NCBI RefSeq assembly: GCF_000010985.1
Contig: NC_013939.1
Span: 1,641,501 to 1,705,500 of the forward strand
Direction: 5' to 3'
Origin: Deferribacter desulfuricans SSM1
Lineage (GTDB): Bacteria > Chrysiogenota > Deferribacteres > Deferribacterales > Deferribacteraceae
Length of the DNA stretch: 64,000 bases
Positions 63,981 through 64,000 of the stretch are shown piece after piece. A program made the position numbers and the translations under genes. The notes under the pieces were generated by a model that was not told where the DNA came from, did no database searches, and worked only from the letters and a program-made list of their open reading frames with translations. Position 1 is the stretch's first letter. Each line of letters opens with the position of its first letter.

Positions 63981-64000
63981 AAACAAAACTACTTTATTTT

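Overview
The window is an A+T-rich bacterial chromosome segment. Genes are dense and mostly on the minus strand, with one plus-strand block (4.0-10.6 kb) and two short ones (24.9-26.0 kb, 44.6-46.9 kb). The gene set fits an anaerobic or microaerophilic, respiring, menaquinone-using, Gram-negative bacterium: an SfrAB-type NADPH oxidoreductase, cytochrome bd oxidase, a TorD-type chaperone for molybdoenzymes, a DUF3373 porin, a class III ribonucleotide reductase and radical-SAM enzymes. From general knowledge I would place it in Deferribacteres (Deferribacter-like). This was not verified by any search.

Layout. 0-3.8 kb: sfrBA (sfrA is cut by the left edge). 4.0-7.7 kb: a small exported protein, then a TPP riboswitch and thiCEL. 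7.7-10.6 kb: an Rrf2 regulator with a perfect palindrome next to its start codon, then cydAB. 10.8-14.2 kb: pheST. 14.4-18.7 kb: DUF3373 porin, a small cytochrome with an unusual haem motif, a TorD-like chaperone and an MFS transporter. 18.9-22.3 kb: argDFG. 22.8-24.8 kb: a predicted trans-3-hydroxyproline to proline pair. 24.9-26.0 kb: a LUD protein and a cold-shock protein. 26.0-29.2 kb: a class III RNR with a B12 riboswitch in front, whose glycyl-radical segment is a separate small gene. 29.2-34.7 kb: larE, a membrane/AsmA-like protein, a B12-binding radical SAM protein and larC. 34.7-37.5 kb: nth, a ubiD-type decarboxylase and menG. 37.6-42.0 kb: a tightly overlapping signalling operon (DnaJ-TPR, kinase-like, CheY, glycine-zipper, HDOD, PP2C). 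42.1-44.5 kb: HAD phosphatase, zinc-ribbon protein, ispF, an unlisted 54-residue Cys protein and a hydrolase. 44.6-46.9 kb: an antiporter pair. 46.9-49.7 kb: an unknown membrane protein and two methyltransferases. 50.1-51.9 kb: yebC-ruvC-ruvA. 52.0-60.0 kb: ilvD-ilvB-ilvN-ilvC-psd-pssA-leuA. 60.3-63.7 kb: a sodium:solute symporter-like protein fused to a PP2C phosphatase, with a small DUF3311-like partner.

Eight intergenic copies of one dispersed repeat family dominate the non-coding sequence. Complete copies have terminal inverted repeats resembling GAGGNTGTTGCACAATA around a palindromic core (AGATTGCTTCG...CGAAGCAATCT). Two copies carry an extra module bounded by CCCCGCCATT/AATGGCGGGG at the same core position, and one is a double inverted composite. 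No transposase is visible.

The strongest leads are the repeat family with its swap-in module, the B12-controlled split class III RNR, the six-gene signalling operon, and the transporter-PP2C fusion. No rRNA, tRNA, CRISPR array, prophage or insertion sequence with a transposase was seen.
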